From assembly GCA_028819955.1 (NCBI GenBank), contig JAPPKP010000387.1:1-6447 (forward strand): 6,447 nt of DNA. Reading direction: 5' to 3'. The stretch is from Rhodospirillaceae bacterium (GTDB taxonomy: Bacteria; Pseudomonadota; Alphaproteobacteria; UBA828). A program made the translations under genes and the position numbers. A model generated the notes under the pieces. The model ran no database searches, was not told the DNA's origin, and worked only from the letters and a program-made list of their open reading frames with translations. Below, in pieces: positions 5,816 through 6,447 of this stretch (its first letter is position 1; each line of letters opens with the position of its first letter).

Positions 5816-6447
5816 ATGCGCAATTCAGACCACGATAGCAGGGCCTACGACAGCGCGATGAAGCGCATCAAGCACTTTCGCGAGCGGGAGCTGACTCGCC
5901 GCCAAGTGCTCAAGGCCTCGGCAGCGACGGCACTGGGCGCAACGCTGGCGTCGCAGTTCGTCCCCAAGGAGGTGCACGCCGATGTCGGCGGCACCATCGT
6001 CCACTTCGCGTCGTCCGGTAAACGGCTCGCGAACTCCTTGAGAGCGGTCAAGCCGCTCTTCGACAAGGTGTTCCCCAACGTCGAGCTCGAGGTCGTGTCC
6101 AAGCCGATGAGCGAGGCGCTGACCCAGATCAACACCTACATGCGGTCGAAGAGCGACGCCTTCGACGTCATCACGCAGGACCACGCGCAGTTCGCGGCGC
6201 TGGACGCGATGGGTGCACTGACCGACCTCGGCCCCTACCTGGAGCCGTTCCCGGACTGGCTCGCGGACTACAAGCAGGACGTGCCGGAGGCTTACCGGCA
6301 CATGTGGAACCTGCCCAAGGGGCCGGCACCGCCAGGTTACATCGCAGCGCTGGCGCCGGACGGCAACGCGATGATGACCTTCTATCGCAAGGATGTCTTC
6401 GAAGGTGCAGGCATTCCGGTGCCGGAGACCTGGGACGACGTGATCGA
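5816..6447 (+). CDS. Tat-exported CUT1-type sugar ABC transporter binding protein (partial)
   Basis: The first 210 residues or so of an extracellular solute-binding protein (family 1, SBP_bac_1) are present, and the frame runs off the right edge without a stop. A long charged N-region leads to a twin-arginine motif (LTRRQVLKASAA, arginines 28-29), a hydrophobic core, and a likely signal cleavage after VHA at residue 55. The mature part has family traits: a first strand TIVHFASSG, a helix ending LFDKVFPNVELEV, then FDVITQDHAQFAALDAMGAL and MTFYRKDVFEGAGIPVPETW, the last being a typical CUT1 binding-protein stretch. The ATG at 5816 is preceded by GGGAGG with five bases of spacing. The usual two permeases and an ATPase would be expected beyond the window. 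The Tat rather than Sec route implies export after folding. The substrate is unknown (sugar, polyol or similar). Confidence 0.92.
   Translation, partial: MRNSDHDSRAYDSAMKRIKHFRERELTRRQVLKASAATALGATLASQFVPKEVHADVGGTIVHFASSGKRLANSLRAVKPLFDKVFPNVELEVVSKPMSEALTQINTYMRSKSDAFDVITQDHAQFAALDAMGALTDLGPYLEPFPDWLADYKQDVPEAYRHMWNLPKGPAPPGYIAALAPDGNAMMTFYRKDVFEGAGIPVPETWDDVI

Noticed and set aside
5825..6301. Minus-strand frames opposite the start of the binding-protein gene
   Set aside because: The plus strand has a ribosome binding site, a Tat signal peptide and clear binding-protein motifs; the minus frames have none.

Overview
The window is GC-rich, with short gaps, GGAGG-type ribosome binding sites, a ribose-type sugar ABC permease and a twin-arginine solute-binding protein. 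This suggests a soil or rhizosphere proteobacterium, most likely an alphaproteobacterium. That taxonomic guess is inference from style only.

Layout. On the minus strand at the left edge is a CUT2 (RbsC-like) sugar permease (1157 to 135). It is followed, after a GC-rich stem-loop, by the first 17 codons of a probable secreted binding protein (51 to 1). A 242-bp divergent control region (1158-1399) with several small palindromes separates these from a plus-strand operon at 1400-4582. That operon encodes a toluene-monooxygenase-type bacterial multicomponent monooxygenase: hydroxylase alpha (TmoA), hydroxylase gamma (TmoB), effector (TmoD) and hydroxylase beta (TmoE). All six di-iron ligands of TmoA are present, at the same residue numbers as in toluene 4-monooxygenase. 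The genes for the Rieske ferredoxin (TmoC) and the reductase (TmoF) are absent. The B-D gap is 37 nt and cannot hold tmoC, and the region after tmoE holds only gene fragments.

From 4705 to 5600 lies a scrapyard of three truncated genes: the C-terminal end of an IS3-family transposase (minus), the C-terminal end of an amidohydrolase (minus) and the C-terminal domain of a CobW-family GTPase metallochaperone (plus). After a roughly 215-bp leader rich in inverted repeats, the 5' two-fifths or so of a Tat-exported CUT1-type sugar-binding protein runs off the right edge (5816-6447).

How it works together. The four tmo gene products should form the alpha2-beta2-gamma2 hydroxylase plus its effector, which would insert oxygen into a small hydrophobic substrate. 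NADH-derived electrons would have to come from a ferredoxin and reductase encoded elsewhere. The flanking transporters belong to two different sugar-uptake families and have no obvious functional link to the oxygenase. The most interesting points are the stripped-down oxygenase operon without its own electron-transfer chain, two substitutions at pocket and channel positions of the alpha subunit, and the rearranged junk immediately downstream.
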